From positions 186,001-250,000 of the forward strand of contig JAJCZU010000003.1 in assembly GCA_029262235.1 (NCBI GenBank): 64,000 nt of DNA, written 5' to 3'. Under the pieces are notes generated by a model, which had not been told where the DNA came from, did not search any database, and worked only from the letters and a program-made list of their open reading frames with translations. A program made the translations under genes and the position numbers. The stretch comes from Candidatus Eiseniibacteriota bacterium (GTDB taxonomy: Bacteria; Orphanbacterota; Orphanbacteria; Orphanbacterales; Orphanbacteraceae). Shown here in pieces: positions 16,718 to 26,104 of the stretch (position 1 is its first letter; each line of letters starts with the position of its first letter).

Positions 16718-18214
16718 ATGAAACTCAATCTACGGATCTCTATTTCCGCGGCCCTCGGGGCGGCCCTCGGGGCGGTCCTCTTTGCCATGGCGGGGCCCGC
16801 CTCGGCGCAGACCTTCACGAACGAACTCCTCGATCAGGGGGGCAACAACTGGACGCAGTATACGGACATCGATATCGACGCCGGCGGCCTGCCGCACGTC
16901 GCCTATACGACTGAGTCGGGCGGGGGGAACGCGACGCTCTGGTACGCGCGCCATGACGGCATCAACTGGAGTTTCGAAGCCAGGAACGTCGGGCCGACGA
17001 TCCAGTATTGCGCGATGCAGCTCGATTCGAACGGTGATCCGCATTTCGCGGTTCGCGGCAATGTCTATCCCGACTACCTTCTGATCTACTACAAGTACGA
17101 CAACAACTCGGATACCTGGACGACCACGATCCCGGACTTCCCCGACGTCGTCTCGGGAGACACGCTCGTGGGCGAATGGCCCGATATCGCTGTAGACACG
17201 CTCGACGAACCGCACATCAGCTACGGATGGAAGTCATCGCTGTTCGGTCCCGAAGCGGATCTTCGTTACGCGTTCAGGAGCGGCGGAGTCTGGGCGATCG
17301 AGACCGTAGATGGCGGCGGCGACGATGTCGGTTATTACACGTCGATCGTCATGAATCTGAACGATCGGCCGCGTGTCGCGTACTACGATCAGGGAAACGG
17401 GAATTTGAAGTATGCGAGACGGACGGCCGCGGGCAACTGGGTTCAGACGGTCGTCGACTCGCTCCCGAACGTCGGCACCTGGACGGACATCGCGGTTGAT
17501 GCGAACAACGACATTCACATTTCGTACGTGAACGAAAATACGCGCGCGGCGCGCTATGCGACGAACGCGAGCGGTTCGTGGGTGACCGAAGCGATTCCCG
17601 ATCCGAACGACGCGGTCGGCGAAGGGACCTCGCTCTGGATCGACTCCGAAGGCGATCCTCATATCGCCTACTACGACACACTGATCCAGAAACTGCGCCA
17701 CGTGAAGAAGAAGGCGGGCGTCTGGTCGAGCGAAGGCGTCGACGATACGGGCGACCGTGGATGGCGCCCCGCGCTCGCGCTCGACGCGAACGACGAACCG
17801 CATCTGAGCTACTTCGAGGACTCGACAAGCGATGTCTACTACGCGACCTACGCGGCTGATGTCGGTGTTGCGGGCGGCCTGCCTGTTTCCGGCGCGCTTT
17901 CTCTCGTGGCCTACCCGAATCCGGCGCCGGCCGGGACGCCCGTTCAGGTGTTCTACTCGCAGGGTGCGGAATGGTCGGGGGGAAGCGGTACGGGGATGCT
18001 CGAGGGCTTCGGCGATCTGGCCGTTTACGATATAGCCGGCCGGCGCGTCCGGTCGCTGGCGGGGCCTGCTGCGGTGGCCAAATCAGCTGCCGGCAGTATT
18101 GCGGTCTGGGACGGGCGCAACGAATTCGGCCGACGTGCATCACCCGGCGTCTATTTCATTCGACTCGATCGCGTCGGAGAAACGCAGGCCGCGCGTGTGC
18201 ATCTCGTGAGGTAG
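16718..18214 (+). CDS. Secreted seven-repeat beta-propeller protein with FlgD-like sorting tail
   Basis: 498 residues; start ATG 16718 is set by AAAGGAG at 16701-16707. A signal peptide ends near 'AGPASAQ'. The body has seven repeats of about 50 residues, each with a core like 'xDxxxxPHIxYxD': 'IDAGGLPHVAYT', 'LDSNGDPHFAVR', 'VDTLDEPHISYG', 'MNLNDRPRVAYYD', 'VDANNDIHISYV', 'IDSEGDPHIAYYD' and 'LDANDEPHLSYFE'. Seven such repeats suggest a closed seven-bladed propeller. The last 90 residues ('YPNPAPAG', 'VYDIAGRRVRSL', 'WDGRNEFGRRASPGVYFIRL') form a FlgD-like C-terminal domain of the type used as a secretion or surface-sorting tail in FCB-related bacteria. Molecular function unknown. Confidence 0.8.
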   Translation: MKLNLRISISAALGAALGAVLFAMAGPASAQTFTNELLDQGGNNWTQYTDIDIDAGGLPHVAYTTESGGGNATLWYARHDGINWSFEARNVGPTIQYCAMQLDSNGDPHFAVRGNVYPDYLLIYYKYDNNSDTWTTTIPDFPDVVSGDTLVGEWPDIAVDTLDEPHISYGWKSSLFGPEADLRYAFRSGGVWAIETVDGGGDDVGYYTSIVMNLNDRPRVAYYDQGNGNLKYARRTAAGNWVQTVVDSLPNVGTWTDIAVDANNDIHISYVNENTRAARYATNASGSWVTEAIPDPNDAVGEGTSLWIDSEGDPHIAYYDTLIQKLRHVKKKAGVWSSEGVDDTGDRGWRPALALDANDEPHLSYFEDSTSDVYYATYAADVGVAGGLPVSGALSLVAYPNPAPAGTPVQVFYSQGAEWSGGSGTGMLEGFGDLAVYDIAGRRVRSLAGPAAVAKSAAGSIAVWDGRNEFGRRASPGVYFIRLDRVGETQAARVHLVR

Positions 18215-18218
18215 ATCG

Positions 18219-18671
18219 TCAACTCATCTTGCTGCGCGCCGCGTCGATGGCTTTGTCGATGCGGCGCGCGCGCGTTTCCGGCTTCTTCGCCCCTTCGATG
18301 GCTTCGACGTTCTCCTTCTGCATCGTGAAGCTCAGCTTCTTCCAGCCGGCGAGCACGTCGGCCGCCTTGAGCGCTTTCGTAAGATCCGCCGGCGCTTTTG
18401 CGGTTCGTCTTGTCTCGTCGAGCGCGAGCCTCACGCGCACGCGTTCCCCGGCGCTCACGCCGGCGCCGACCTGGTGGCTCTTGCGGAGAGGTATGAACGT
18501 GACACCGCTCATGCGCGCAATCGTGCTCTTGTACGAGTAGCCCCGGATCGTAACGACGACCGGTGCGCGTACTCTGCCGAACGTCGCTTTCGGGTCAAAC
18601 GGGATTTCGATCGCGCAGGCCGAGTTGTTGTTGACGCCGATGAGCGTGGCGTTGAAAGCTTTGGAGGTCAT
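18219..18671 (-). CDS. YdeI/OmpD-associated family protein (DUF1905)
   Basis: 150 residues; the RBS GGAG lies just before ATG at 18671. The N-terminal half ('FNATLIG', 'AIEIPFDPKATFGRVRAPVVVTIRGYSYKSTI', 'FIPLRKSHQVGAGVSAGERVRVRLALDETRR') is a DUF1905 beta-barrel. The C-terminal half ('PADLTKALKAADVLAGWKKLSFTMQKENVEAIEGAKKPETRARRIDKAI') is the YdeI/OmpD-associated helical domain. Proteins with this architecture are widespread and linked only loosely to bacteriocin or cell-envelope stress. It converges on the propeller gene with 4 bases between the stops. Function unassigned. Confidence 0.85.
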   Translation of the reverse strand: MTSKAFNATLIGVNNNSACAIEIPFDPKATFGRVRAPVVVTIRGYSYKSTIARMSGVTFIPLRKSHQVGAGVSAGERVRVRLALDETRRTAKAPADLTKALKAADVLAGWKKLSFTMQKENVEAIEGAKKPETRARRIDKAIDAARSKMS

Positions 18672-18749
18672 GGGAGTTTCTCCTTCAGGTGAAAAGAATA
18701 CGGGGGTTATTGTAGCAGATCATGCGCGGGGGGCGCGAACCGAGCCCGG

Positions 18750-19352
18750 TCAGCCGTTCGTAACGGGAATCCCCTTGTCGCAAAGCGGACAGTCGAGCGG
18801 GTTGTAGATCGTGTTCGGAATCGTGGCGAGCGTTTCGAGCGCCACATTGCGGTCGTCGCAGAACGCGAGCGCGCGGTCGCCGAGCACGGCAAGCGACGCG
18901 ATAACGGCCACGTCCGCGCCAAGCGCCTGAAGATGGTCGAGCGTTCCGAGCACGGCCGATCCCGCGTTCACGACGTCGTTCACGATCGCCATACGTTTGC
19001 CCTTTGCCGCGGCGTGCAGTGCGGCCGGGACGCGATACTGGAACGTATAAAGTCCGTTCTCGTTCCGCCCCTCTTCGCGCTCGCTGTACAGGAACGGAAC
19101 GCCGAGCGCTTCCGCCGCGAAAAGGGCGACATACGCGCCTTCGACCAGCGGCCCGCAGACGGCCTGGATGTCGTGCGGTTCGAGCCGCTTCGCGAGTTCG
19201 ATCGCCAGTTCCCGCACGGGTGCTACGTCGTAACAGAGCTTTTCGAGGTCGAGCCAGAGCGCGCCATGGTGCCCCGACTCGAGTCGAAAGTGACCCCGGC
19301 GTGCCGGCAGCATCGCCTCGACGCGCGCCTCGATTGCAGAATGATCGCTCAC
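18750..19352 (-). CDS. pyrE: Orotate phosphoribosyltransferase-like protein
   Basis: 200 residues if it starts at GTG 19352, preceded by GGGGAGA; a longer frame to 19487 lacks support and would overlap the divergent gene's promoter. It shows a type I phosphoribosyltransferase fold: 'RRGHFRLESGHHGALWLDLEKL', the 'CGPLVEGAYVALFAAEALGVPFLYSERE' lobe, and the PRPP-loop strand 'MAIVNDVVNAGSA'. In classical PyrE that strand reads DDVxTTG, so Asn replaces the first Asp and NAGSA replaces TTGxS. The C-terminus has a Cys pair ('CPLCDKGIPV'). It could make OMP in pyrimidine synthesis or use a related base. The general fold is certain, the substrate less so. Confidence 0.75.
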   Translation of the reverse strand: MSDHSAIEARVEAMLPARRGHFRLESGHHGALWLDLEKLCYDVAPVRELAIELAKRLEPHDIQAVCGPLVEGAYVALFAAEALGVPFLYSEREEGRNENGLYTFQYRVPAALHAAAKGKRMAIVNDVVNAGSAVLGTLDHLQALGADVAVIASLAVLGDRALAFCDDRNVALETLATIPNTIYNPLDCPLCDKGIPVTNG

Positions 19353-19464
19353 AACGGTCTCCCCGAAGATGACTTCCCGCGAAGTGCGGCGATCATAGCG
19401 TATCGCGAGCCGGCGTGAAACATTCGTCGCGCTTCCCGGCGCTGCGTTATACTGCTGCCCACGT

Positions 19465-22140
19465 ATGAGACGACCTGTCATCAACATGAAGAACGTGCGC
19501 GAGGCCGACCGGCTGCGCGAAGCGGCGTCGCGCGAACACCACTGGCGACGATGGGGACCCTTCGTCTCCGACCGGCAGTGGGGAACCGTGCGCGAGGATT
19601 ACTCGGGCGACGGGGACGCGTGGCAGTTCGTCACGCACGAACGCGCCCGCTCGTACGCGTACCGCTGGGGCGAGGACGGCATCGCCGGCATCAGCGACAA
19701 CCATCAGCGCCTCTGTTTCGCCCCCGCATTCTGGAACGGCCGGGACCCCGCCCTCAAAGAACGCTTCTTCGGCCTTTCGAACCCGGAAGGTAATCACGGC
19801 GAGGACGTGAAGGAATGCTACTGGCACCTCGACGCGACGCCCACTCACTCATACCTCAAGTTTCTGTATCGCTATCCCGGGCGCGCGTTTCCGTATGAGC
19901 AGTTGCGCGAAGAGAGTGCGAAGCGTGGTCTGCGCGACCCGGAATTCGAACTGCCCGAAACGGGAATCTTCGACGCCGGGCCGTGGTACGACATTACGAT
20001 CGAGTATGCGAAGAACGGGGCGGAGGAGATCGCGGTCCGGATTCGCGCGGAGAATCGCGGGGATGAAGCGGGGCAGCTGACCGTTGTGCCGACCGTGTGG
20101 TTCCGGAATACGTGGCGGGAGCGAAACGGTGCGCCCCGCCCTGTCATCGAAGAGGGGTCCGACGGCTGCGTGCGCGCGCGCCACGAAACGCTCGGAGACC
20201 GGTGGATCGCGTTTGCGGAGGCGGGTGAAATCGTCTTTACCGAGAACGAAACGAACCCCGCACCGTGGGAGCCCGGCAACACCGAATCCGCGCCCGCCGA
20301 ACACGCGCGCTACAAAGACGGCTTTCACGCGTACATCGCGGGGGGCGACGCGGGCGCCGTGGCGCATGCGGGATCCGGCTCGGCCGCGGGGACCCGTGTG
20401 GCCGCGGTTCACCGCGTCGACCTCGCGCCCGGGGAGTCGGCCGCCGTCTACTGTCTGATCTCCGATCGCAAGGACGCGCGCTGTGTTCCTGCGGATGTCG
20501 ACGCGCTGATCGAAAAGCGCCGCGGCGAGGCGGACGAATTCTACGCGGTGCTCCAGAAGAGCGACGTCCTCAGTGACGAGCGGCGCGAGATCCAGCGCCG
20601 CGCCTGGGCGGGCATGATCTGGTGCAAGCAGTTCTACTATTTCTGGGTGGCTCGCTGGCTCGAGGGCGATCCCGATCAGCAGCCCATCCCCGAGAGTCGC
20701 GCCCGCGTTCGGAACGTTCACTGGAAGCACATGTACTGCGAGGACATTCTGTCGATGCCGGACTCGTGGGAGTATCCCTGGTTCGCGGTCTGGGACTCCG
20801 CGTTTCACGCGATGATCTTCGCCGACTTCGACCCCCTTTTCGCGAAACTGCAGATCCGGCGCTTTACACGTGAATGGTATATGCACCCGAACGGCCAGCT
20901 CCCGGCGTACGAATGGAATTTCTCGGACGTGAACCCGCCCGTTCACGCGCGCGCGGCGTGGAACGTTTATCGCACTGAATATATTCGCTACGGTACCGCG
21001 GATCTCGAGTTTCTGCAGAGCGTGTTTCACAAGTTGCTCATGAACTTCACCTGGTGGGTCAATCGCAAAGACCGCCAGGGACAGAACGTATTCGAGGGCG
21101 GGTTTCTCGGGCTCGACAATATCGGCGTGTTCGATCGGAGCAAGCCGGTCCCGGGCGAGGGGTATCTCGAGCAGATCGACACCACCGCGTGGATGGCCAT
21201 GTACTGTCTCGACATGCTCATGATCGCGTGGGAGCTCGCGGTCGACGATCCGGCGTACGAGGACATCGCGTCGAAGTTCTTCGAACACTATCTGTCGATC
21301 GCGGCAGCGATTTACGATATTGACGGCGCCGGTAGTTCGCTCTGGGACGAAGAGGACGGCTTTTTCTACGATCAGATCCATCGGCCCGACGGCAGTCGCG
21401 AACGAATCCGCCTGCGCACCATCGCCGGTCTGACGCCCATGTTCGCGGTCGAGCTTCTCGAGATTTCGTATCTCGAGAAACTGCCCGATTTCAAACGGCG
21501 CATGAACTGGTTCTTCAAGAACCGTCCCGACCTCGCGAACAACGCCACGTGCCTCGTAGGGGAGGGTGACAACGAGCGCGGTCTCATGTCGATCGTTTCG
21601 CCCGAGCGCCTGAAACGACTGCTCGCGCGCATGCTCGACGAAAACGAGTTTCTATCGCCCTATGGAATTCGATCGCTGTCGAAGGAGTACGAAGAGAACC
21701 CCTATCACTTTGCTTCCGACGGCTACGAGAACATTGTCGGCTACGAGCCCGGCGAGTCGAACAGCGCGATGTTCGGCGGCAATTCGAACTGGCGCGGCCC
21801 CGTCTGGCTGCCGCTGAACTATCTGATCATACAGTCGCTCCGCCGCTACAACCGTTATCTCGGGCCGACGTACACGGTCGAGTTTCCGACCGGGAGCGGT
21901 CATCAGGCGACGCTTGCCGAAGTTGCCGACGATCTCACACGGCGTCTGATCGCGCTGTTCGAGCGCGATGGCGAAAGCCGACCGTATCTCGCGGGAACGC
22001 CCCACGCCGCCGACCCCGCATGGCGCGACCATCTGCTGTTCTACGAATATTTTCACGGCGATACGGGCGCCGGCCTCGGCGCCGCGCATCAGACAGGCTG
22101 GACCGGGCTCGTCGCCGCCCTCATCTCGCATCTCAGCTGA
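19465..22140 (+). CDS. GH63/MGH1-type glucosidase
   Basis: 891 residues. Long aromatic-rich soluble protein with no signal peptide. Motifs such as 'WGTVREDYSGDGDAW', 'YRWGEDGIAGISD', 'FWNGRDPALKERFFGLSNPEGNHGEDVKE', 'YFWVARWLEGD', 'SWEYPWFAVWDSAFHAMIF', 'GQLPAYEWNFSDVNPPVHA', 'GFLGLDNIGVFDRS' and 'NSNWRGPVWLPLNYL' match the bacterial mannosyl-oligosaccharide-glucosidase-like family (PF03200/PF22422, (alpha/alpha)6 barrel with acidic Asp and Glu catalytic residues). It probably removes glucose or mannose from cytoplasmic oligosaccharides. No RBS precedes either the ATG at 19465 or the one at 19486. A TATACT box at 19448-19453 lies 11 bases before the first, suggesting a nearly leaderless transcript. 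Confidence 0.82.
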   Translation: MRRPVINMKNVREADRLREAASREHHWRRWGPFVSDRQWGTVREDYSGDGDAWQFVTHERARSYAYRWGEDGIAGISDNHQRLCFAPAFWNGRDPALKERFFGLSNPEGNHGEDVKECYWHLDATPTHSYLKFLYRYPGRAFPYEQLREESAKRGLRDPEFELPETGIFDAGPWYDITIEYAKNGAEEIAVRIRAENRGDEAGQLTVVPTVWFRNTWRERNGAPRPVIEEGSDGCVRARHETLGDRWIAFAEAGEIVFTENETNPAPWEPGNTESAPAEHARYKDGFHAYIAGGDAGAVAHAGSGSAAGTRVAAVHRVDLAPGESAAVYCLISDRKDARCVPADVDALIEKRRGEADEFYAVLQKSDVLSDERREIQRRAWAGMIWCKQFYYFWVARWLEGDPDQQPIPESRARVRNVHWKHMYCEDILSMPDSWEYPWFAVWDSAFHAMIFADFDPLFAKLQIRRFTREWYMHPNGQLPAYEWNFSDVNPPVHARAAWNVYRTEYIRYGTADLEFLQSVFHKLLMNFTWWVNRKDRQGQNVFEGGFLGLDNIGVFDRSKPVPGEGYLEQIDTTAWMAMYCLDMLMIAWELAVDDPAYEDIASKFFEHYLSIAAAIYDIDGAGSSLWDEEDGFFYDQIHRPDGSRERIRLRTIAGLTPMFAVELLEISYLEKLPDFKRRMNWFFKNRPDLANNATCLVGEGDNERGLMSIVSPERLKRLLARMLDENEFLSPYGIRSLSKEYEENPYHFASDGYENIVGYEPGESNSAMFGGNSNWRGPVWLPLNYLIIQSLRRYNRYLGPTYTVEFPTGSGHQATLAEVADDLTRRLIALFERDGESRPYLAGTPHAADPAWRDHLLFYEYFHGDTGAGLGAAHQTGWTGLVAALISHLS

Positions 22141-22304
22141 CGCAACGTCCGCGCTCCGGCTTCTCCCGCCTCGCTATCGGCTTCTCACGCCTTTTTCCAC
22201 TTCTTTACACGCATCGGAACACACTCTGCACGTCTTACACGTAAGAGTGCTGAGACGGGCATGCCTGCTTTCCCCGGCAGGCGGCCGCTGCAAAGGAGAG
22301 ACCG

Positions 22305-22970
22305 ATGACCGGACGACCGATCGGAATCACGATGATGATGCTCCTTTACCCCGCCACGCTGTTCGCCGATTCGATCACGCTTCGCGACGGCACGCACTAC
22401 GAAGGCGTGATCGCGAACAAGGAGGATCTTTACTTCCTCGCGCCGCCCGTTCCGTATGAGTATATGGATTACGAACTGAGCATTCTGGTGCGCGACGGCA
22501 CGATGTATCGCGTCGAGGTGCAGGACATTTCCCATGTGGTGATGAAAGACGCGTACGGCCGCCACGTGATCGATTTCCTCGCGAACAGCGACGATCTTTC
22601 GCCGCGCAAACAGGGGATCGCGTTTGCGACCATCGGCCTCATTGCGATGGGACTCGGTGTTTCGCAGAAGTTCGGCACGGCCCCGCCGCCCGCACAGAAC
22701 GGGCTCGACGCAGGCGCGCCGTTTCCCGGCGACAGTTTCGACTCGTTCGCGCCGCGGGAGGCCCGCTACAACGCGGTGAACGTCGCGCTCGTGATCGCGG
22801 GCGGGGTTTCGCTGGCGCTCGGCCTGAAGCGGCTCACGGAGCCGGCGACGGGTGCGCCTGACGCGAGGCCCGACCGCGGCGCCCCCATGCGCGAGGATGC
22901 GCACGAGTACACGCTCGGCATGATGCCGGACGCGCATGGACTCGGAGCGTCGTACAGCTATCACTTCTAG
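22305..22970 (+). CDS. Hypothetical exported/membrane protein
   Basis: 221 residues, RBS AAAGGAGA at 22292-22299. An N-terminal hydrophobic segment (about residues 6-21, ending 'LFADS') looks like a signal peptide. It is followed by a short beta-type domain 'ITLRDGTHYEGVIANKEDLYFL...DYELSILVRDGTMYRVEVQDISHV', which resembles the small SH3-like modules found in lipoproteins of delta-proteobacterial and FCB genomes. Two later hydrophobic stretches ('IAFATIGLIAMGLGV', 'VNVALVIAGGVSLALGL') may cross the membrane. I do not recognise a function. It overlaps the convergent RND gene by four bases. Confidence 0.6.
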   Translation: MTGRPIGITMMMLLYPATLFADSITLRDGTHYEGVIANKEDLYFLAPPVPYEYMDYELSILVRDGTMYRVEVQDISHVVMKDAYGRHVIDFLANSDDLSPRKQGIAFATIGLIAMGLGVSQKFGTAPPPAQNGLDAGAPFPGDSFDSFAPREARYNAVNVALVIAGGVSLALGLKRLTEPATGAPDARPDRGAPMREDAHEYTLGMMPDAHGLGASYSYHF

Positions 22971-25900
22971 GAGTTGGCGACCGCCGCTTCGCGTTCGCGG
23001 GACCTGCTCCGGGTCGCGGTGATGGCATCCTCCACGATCAGGTACAGCGTCGGTACGAGAACCAGTGAAATGGCTGTCGCGAACAGAATGCCGTAGCCGA
23101 GAGAAAGCGCCATCGGAATCATGAAGCGCGCCTGGCGCGAGGTTTCGAAGATCATGGGGGCGAGCCCGCCGAACGTCGTCAGCGTCGTCAGCAGAATGGG
23201 ACGGAAACGCCGTACGCCGGCGGCCATGATCGCGTCATGACGAGAGAGGCCCATCGCGAACTGCTTGTTCGCGTACTCCACGAGAACGAGCGAATCGTTT
23301 ACCACGACTCCGGCAAGCGCGATCATTCCCATGATGCTGATGATGCTCAGGTTGTACCCCATGATGAGATGACCGAGGACCGCGCCGACCACTCCGAACG
23401 GAATACTGATCATGACGATGAACGGCTGCGTGTAGCTGCGGAACGGGATCGCAAGCAGAAAGTACATCGCGAAGAACGCAAGTAGCAGCCCGCTGACGAG
23501 CGCGGATACACTCTCCGCCATATCGGCCTGACGCCCTTCGTACTGCAGAGAGAGGCCGGGATAATCACGCACCAGCTGAGGCAGCACGGAGTCGTTCAAC
23601 GTGGCCTTCACCTGATTCGTTTCACCGATCGGTTCGACGTTGGCCGTTACGGTAACGGTTCGTCTTCCGCCGCGCCGCACGATACTCGTATAGGAACGTC
23701 CGCGCGTCACTTCCGCCACCTGCATCAGAGGAACCTGACTTCCGGCGGGCGTTTGAATCAGAAGCTGTTCGATGTTGTACTCGCTGACACGCTCACTCTG
23801 CGGTCGACGAACCAGGACTTTCACCTCGTTACGCCCCCGCTGCTGCCGGAGCGCTTCGGATCCGTAGAAGGCGGAACGTACCTGGCGTGCGACGTCCATT
23901 GACGAGAGGCCGAGCGATCGCCCGGCGGACGTCATCTGAAAGTCGAGTTGCTGCTTTCCCGGAGTGTAGCCGTCGTCGATGTCCTTGGTGTTCGAGAACT
24001 CTTCGAGCTGAGCTGCCAGGGCCGTGCTGGCACGATCCAGCACATCGATGTCGCGATGGCTGAGTTCGATCGTGAGCGCGGCGCCGGAACCGGGCCCCCC
24101 GCGATCCGAGGCAAAGCGAAGTGACTGCAGCCCGGCGATCGCGCCGACCTGCTCGCGCCACAGTTCCGTGAGCTGGGTCGTGGTCAGGGGGCGTACGTCT
24201 GCATCCGTCAGGTAGATGCTGACTTCGACCTCGTTCTCTTCGATCGTCGAAAATATCCCCTCGGACAGAGTCTCGCCCCCGTTTTCCCGCGTAACGAGAT
24301 CGGCCGCCTCGACGAGTCGTTCCTGCACGCTGCGCGCCGCGGCGACGGGGCTGCCGAACGGAAGTACCGCCGTGACGACGGAGCGGTCGGATTCGACGCG
24401 CGGCATCAGAATGACTCCGATATGCCCCGAAGAGACGTAGGTAAACGTCACGATCAGGATCGAGAGCGCGATGGAGATCACGAGCACACGGTGATGCAGG
24501 CATCGATCGAGAAACGGGCGGTACTTCTCTTCGATGATGCGGGCGACAAATCGTGCAAAAGCCTCCTGCCGGGCACGGAGCGATTTCGCGATCGCGGAGC
24601 CGGGGCGACTCTTCGTGTGCGCGAGATGCGAAGGCAGGATCAGAAGGCTCTCGAGCCACGAGATCAGGAAGACCGTGATTACGACAACCGGAATCACTTT
24701 CCAGATCTTGCCGACGAAACCCGGCACGAAATAGAGGGGCAGAAACGCGACGATGTTCGTCAGGATACTGAAGGCGATCGGCGTCGAAACGTCGCGCGCG
24801 CCGAGAATGGCCGCGTCCCGAAAGTTCATGCCGCGCTGACGATACTCGTAAATGTTCTCGCCCGCGATGATCGCGTCGTCCACGACGATTCCGAGCGCGA
24901 TGATGAACGCGAACATCGAAATCATGTTGATGCTGACGCCCATCAGAGGGAGAAACAGCAACCCACCGAGAAACGAGATCGGGATCCCCATCGTGACCCA
25001 GAACGCAAGCTTGAATTCGAGAAACGCACCGAGCACGAGAAGTACGAGCAGGAGGCCGATCGACGCGTTCTTCATCAGCAGGCCGAGCCGCTGTCGATAG
25101 ATTTCCGAACGATCGTTGTTGATGGCGTAGTTCACGCCGGGAGGGAGGTCCGCCTCGATGTCGTGGAGCGCCGCACGCACCGCGTCGGAGACTCCGATGG
25201 GTGTTTCCGCCCCGATGCGGAACACGCCGAGGCTGACCGCCCGCTTTCCATTGAAGTAGGCTTCGTTGTCGGTGTCCTGGAAGCCTTCGGTCACGCTGCC
25301 CAGATCGCCGAGCCTCAGCACCGTGCCTCCGGCCGTGGTTACGATCGGCAGTTCGTCGAATTCACGTGCCCAGTCGCGACGATCTTTGAAGCGCACGAGG
25401 ATCTCACCGGCGTCGGTCTCGACGCTGCCGCCCGGAAACTCGATCGCCGCCGCACGGATTCGCTGTGCGATCTGCTCGAGAGTGAGGCTGTGGGCGCGCA
25501 GTTTCTGTTCGGGGATTTCGACGTGGATTTCGTAGGAGCGCGCCCCGATCAAGTCGACCTGCGTAATGCCGGAACTCTGAAGCAGGCGATCGCGCATTTC
25601 TTCCGCGAGATTGCGGAGGCCCCACTCGCTCACATCGCCATAGAGCTGCAGGCTCAGTACTTCACGCCGCCGCGCGTCGAGTGCAATCCGTGGTTCCTCG
25701 GCCTCTTCGGGGAACGTCGTAATGCGCGCTACTTCCTGCTGAATGTTCTGATAAACGGTCTGGCCGTCCACGTTCTCGAAAAGCTCGATCCTGATGGAGG
25801 CGCGGCCTTCCGACGCAGTCGCCGTGACTTCCTTGATCCCGTCGAGGGCGCGCACCACTTCTTCTACTGCGAGAATGATTCCCTGTTCGACTTCTTCCGG

Positions 25901-26104
25901 GCTCGCTCCCGGGTACGAGACGCTGACGCTCACGCTGTCGAGCTCGAACTCGGGGAACACTTCCTTCTTGATGCGGCTGGACATGAAAATGCCGCCGACG
26001 ATCAGGATGATCATCAGCAGGTTGGCGGTAATGCGGTTGTCGACCATCCACGCGATCGGGCCGCGCGCGGCTGCTTCACTCGACTCCGTGCGATGCTGAA
26101 TCAA
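22967..26104 (-). CDS. RND efflux pump, HAE-like permease
   Basis: 1045 residues. It has the RND layout with TM1 'ANLLMIILIVGGIFMSSRIKKEVFPEFELDSVSVSVSYPG' and two large periplasmic loops. The TM4 relay motif 'AFIIALGIVVDDAIIAGENIYEYRQRG' has the paired Asp of drug/hydrophobe exporters rather than the VDG/VDA of metal pumps. Phe- and Leu-rich second-half helices contain 'GMIALAGVVVNDSLVLVEYANK'. It belongs to the broad AcrB/MexF-like family whose pumps often carry lipids, dyes or organic stressors. Last gene of an OMF-adaptor-pump operon: its start overlaps the adaptor stop by 4 bases. Confidence 0.9.
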   Translation of the reverse strand: MIQHRTESSEAAARGPIAWMVDNRITANLLMIILIVGGIFMSSRIKKEVFPEFELDSVSVSVSYPGASPEEVEQGIILAVEEVVRALDGIKEVTATASEGRASIRIELFENVDGQTVYQNIQQEVARITTFPEEAEEPRIALDARRREVLSLQLYGDVSEWGLRNLAEEMRDRLLQSSGITQVDLIGARSYEIHVEIPEQKLRAHSLTLEQIAQRIRAAAIEFPGGSVETDAGEILVRFKDRRDWAREFDELPIVTTAGGTVLRLGDLGSVTEGFQDTDNEAYFNGKRAVSLGVFRIGAETPIGVSDAVRAALHDIEADLPPGVNYAINNDRSEIYRQRLGLLMKNASIGLLLVLLVLGAFLEFKLAFWVTMGIPISFLGGLLFLPLMGVSINMISMFAFIIALGIVVDDAIIAGENIYEYRQRGMNFRDAAILGARDVSTPIAFSILTNIVAFLPLYFVPGFVGKIWKVIPVVVITVFLISWLESLLILPSHLAHTKSRPGSAIAKSLRARQEAFARFVARIIEEKYRPFLDRCLHHRVLVISIALSILIVTFTYVSSGHIGVILMPRVESDRSVVTAVLPFGSPVAAARSVQERLVEAADLVTRENGGETLSEGIFSTIEENEVEVSIYLTDADVRPLTTTQLTELWREQVGAIAGLQSLRFASDRGGPGSGAALTIELSHRDIDVLDRASTALAAQLEEFSNTKDIDDGYTPGKQQLDFQMTSAGRSLGLSSMDVARQVRSAFYGSEALRQQRGRNEVKVLVRRPQSERVSEYNIEQLLIQTPAGSQVPLMQVAEVTRGRSYTSIVRRGGRRTVTVTANVEPIGETNQVKATLNDSVLPQLVRDYPGLSLQYEGRQADMAESVSALVSGLLLAFFAMYFLLAIPFRSYTQPFIVMISIPFGVVGAVLGHLIMGYNLSIISIMGMIALAGVVVNDSLVLVEYANKQFAMGLSRHDAIMAAGVRRFRPILLTTLTTFGGLAPMIFETSRQARFMIPMALSLGYGILFATAISLVLVPTLYLIVEDAITATRSRSREREAAVANS

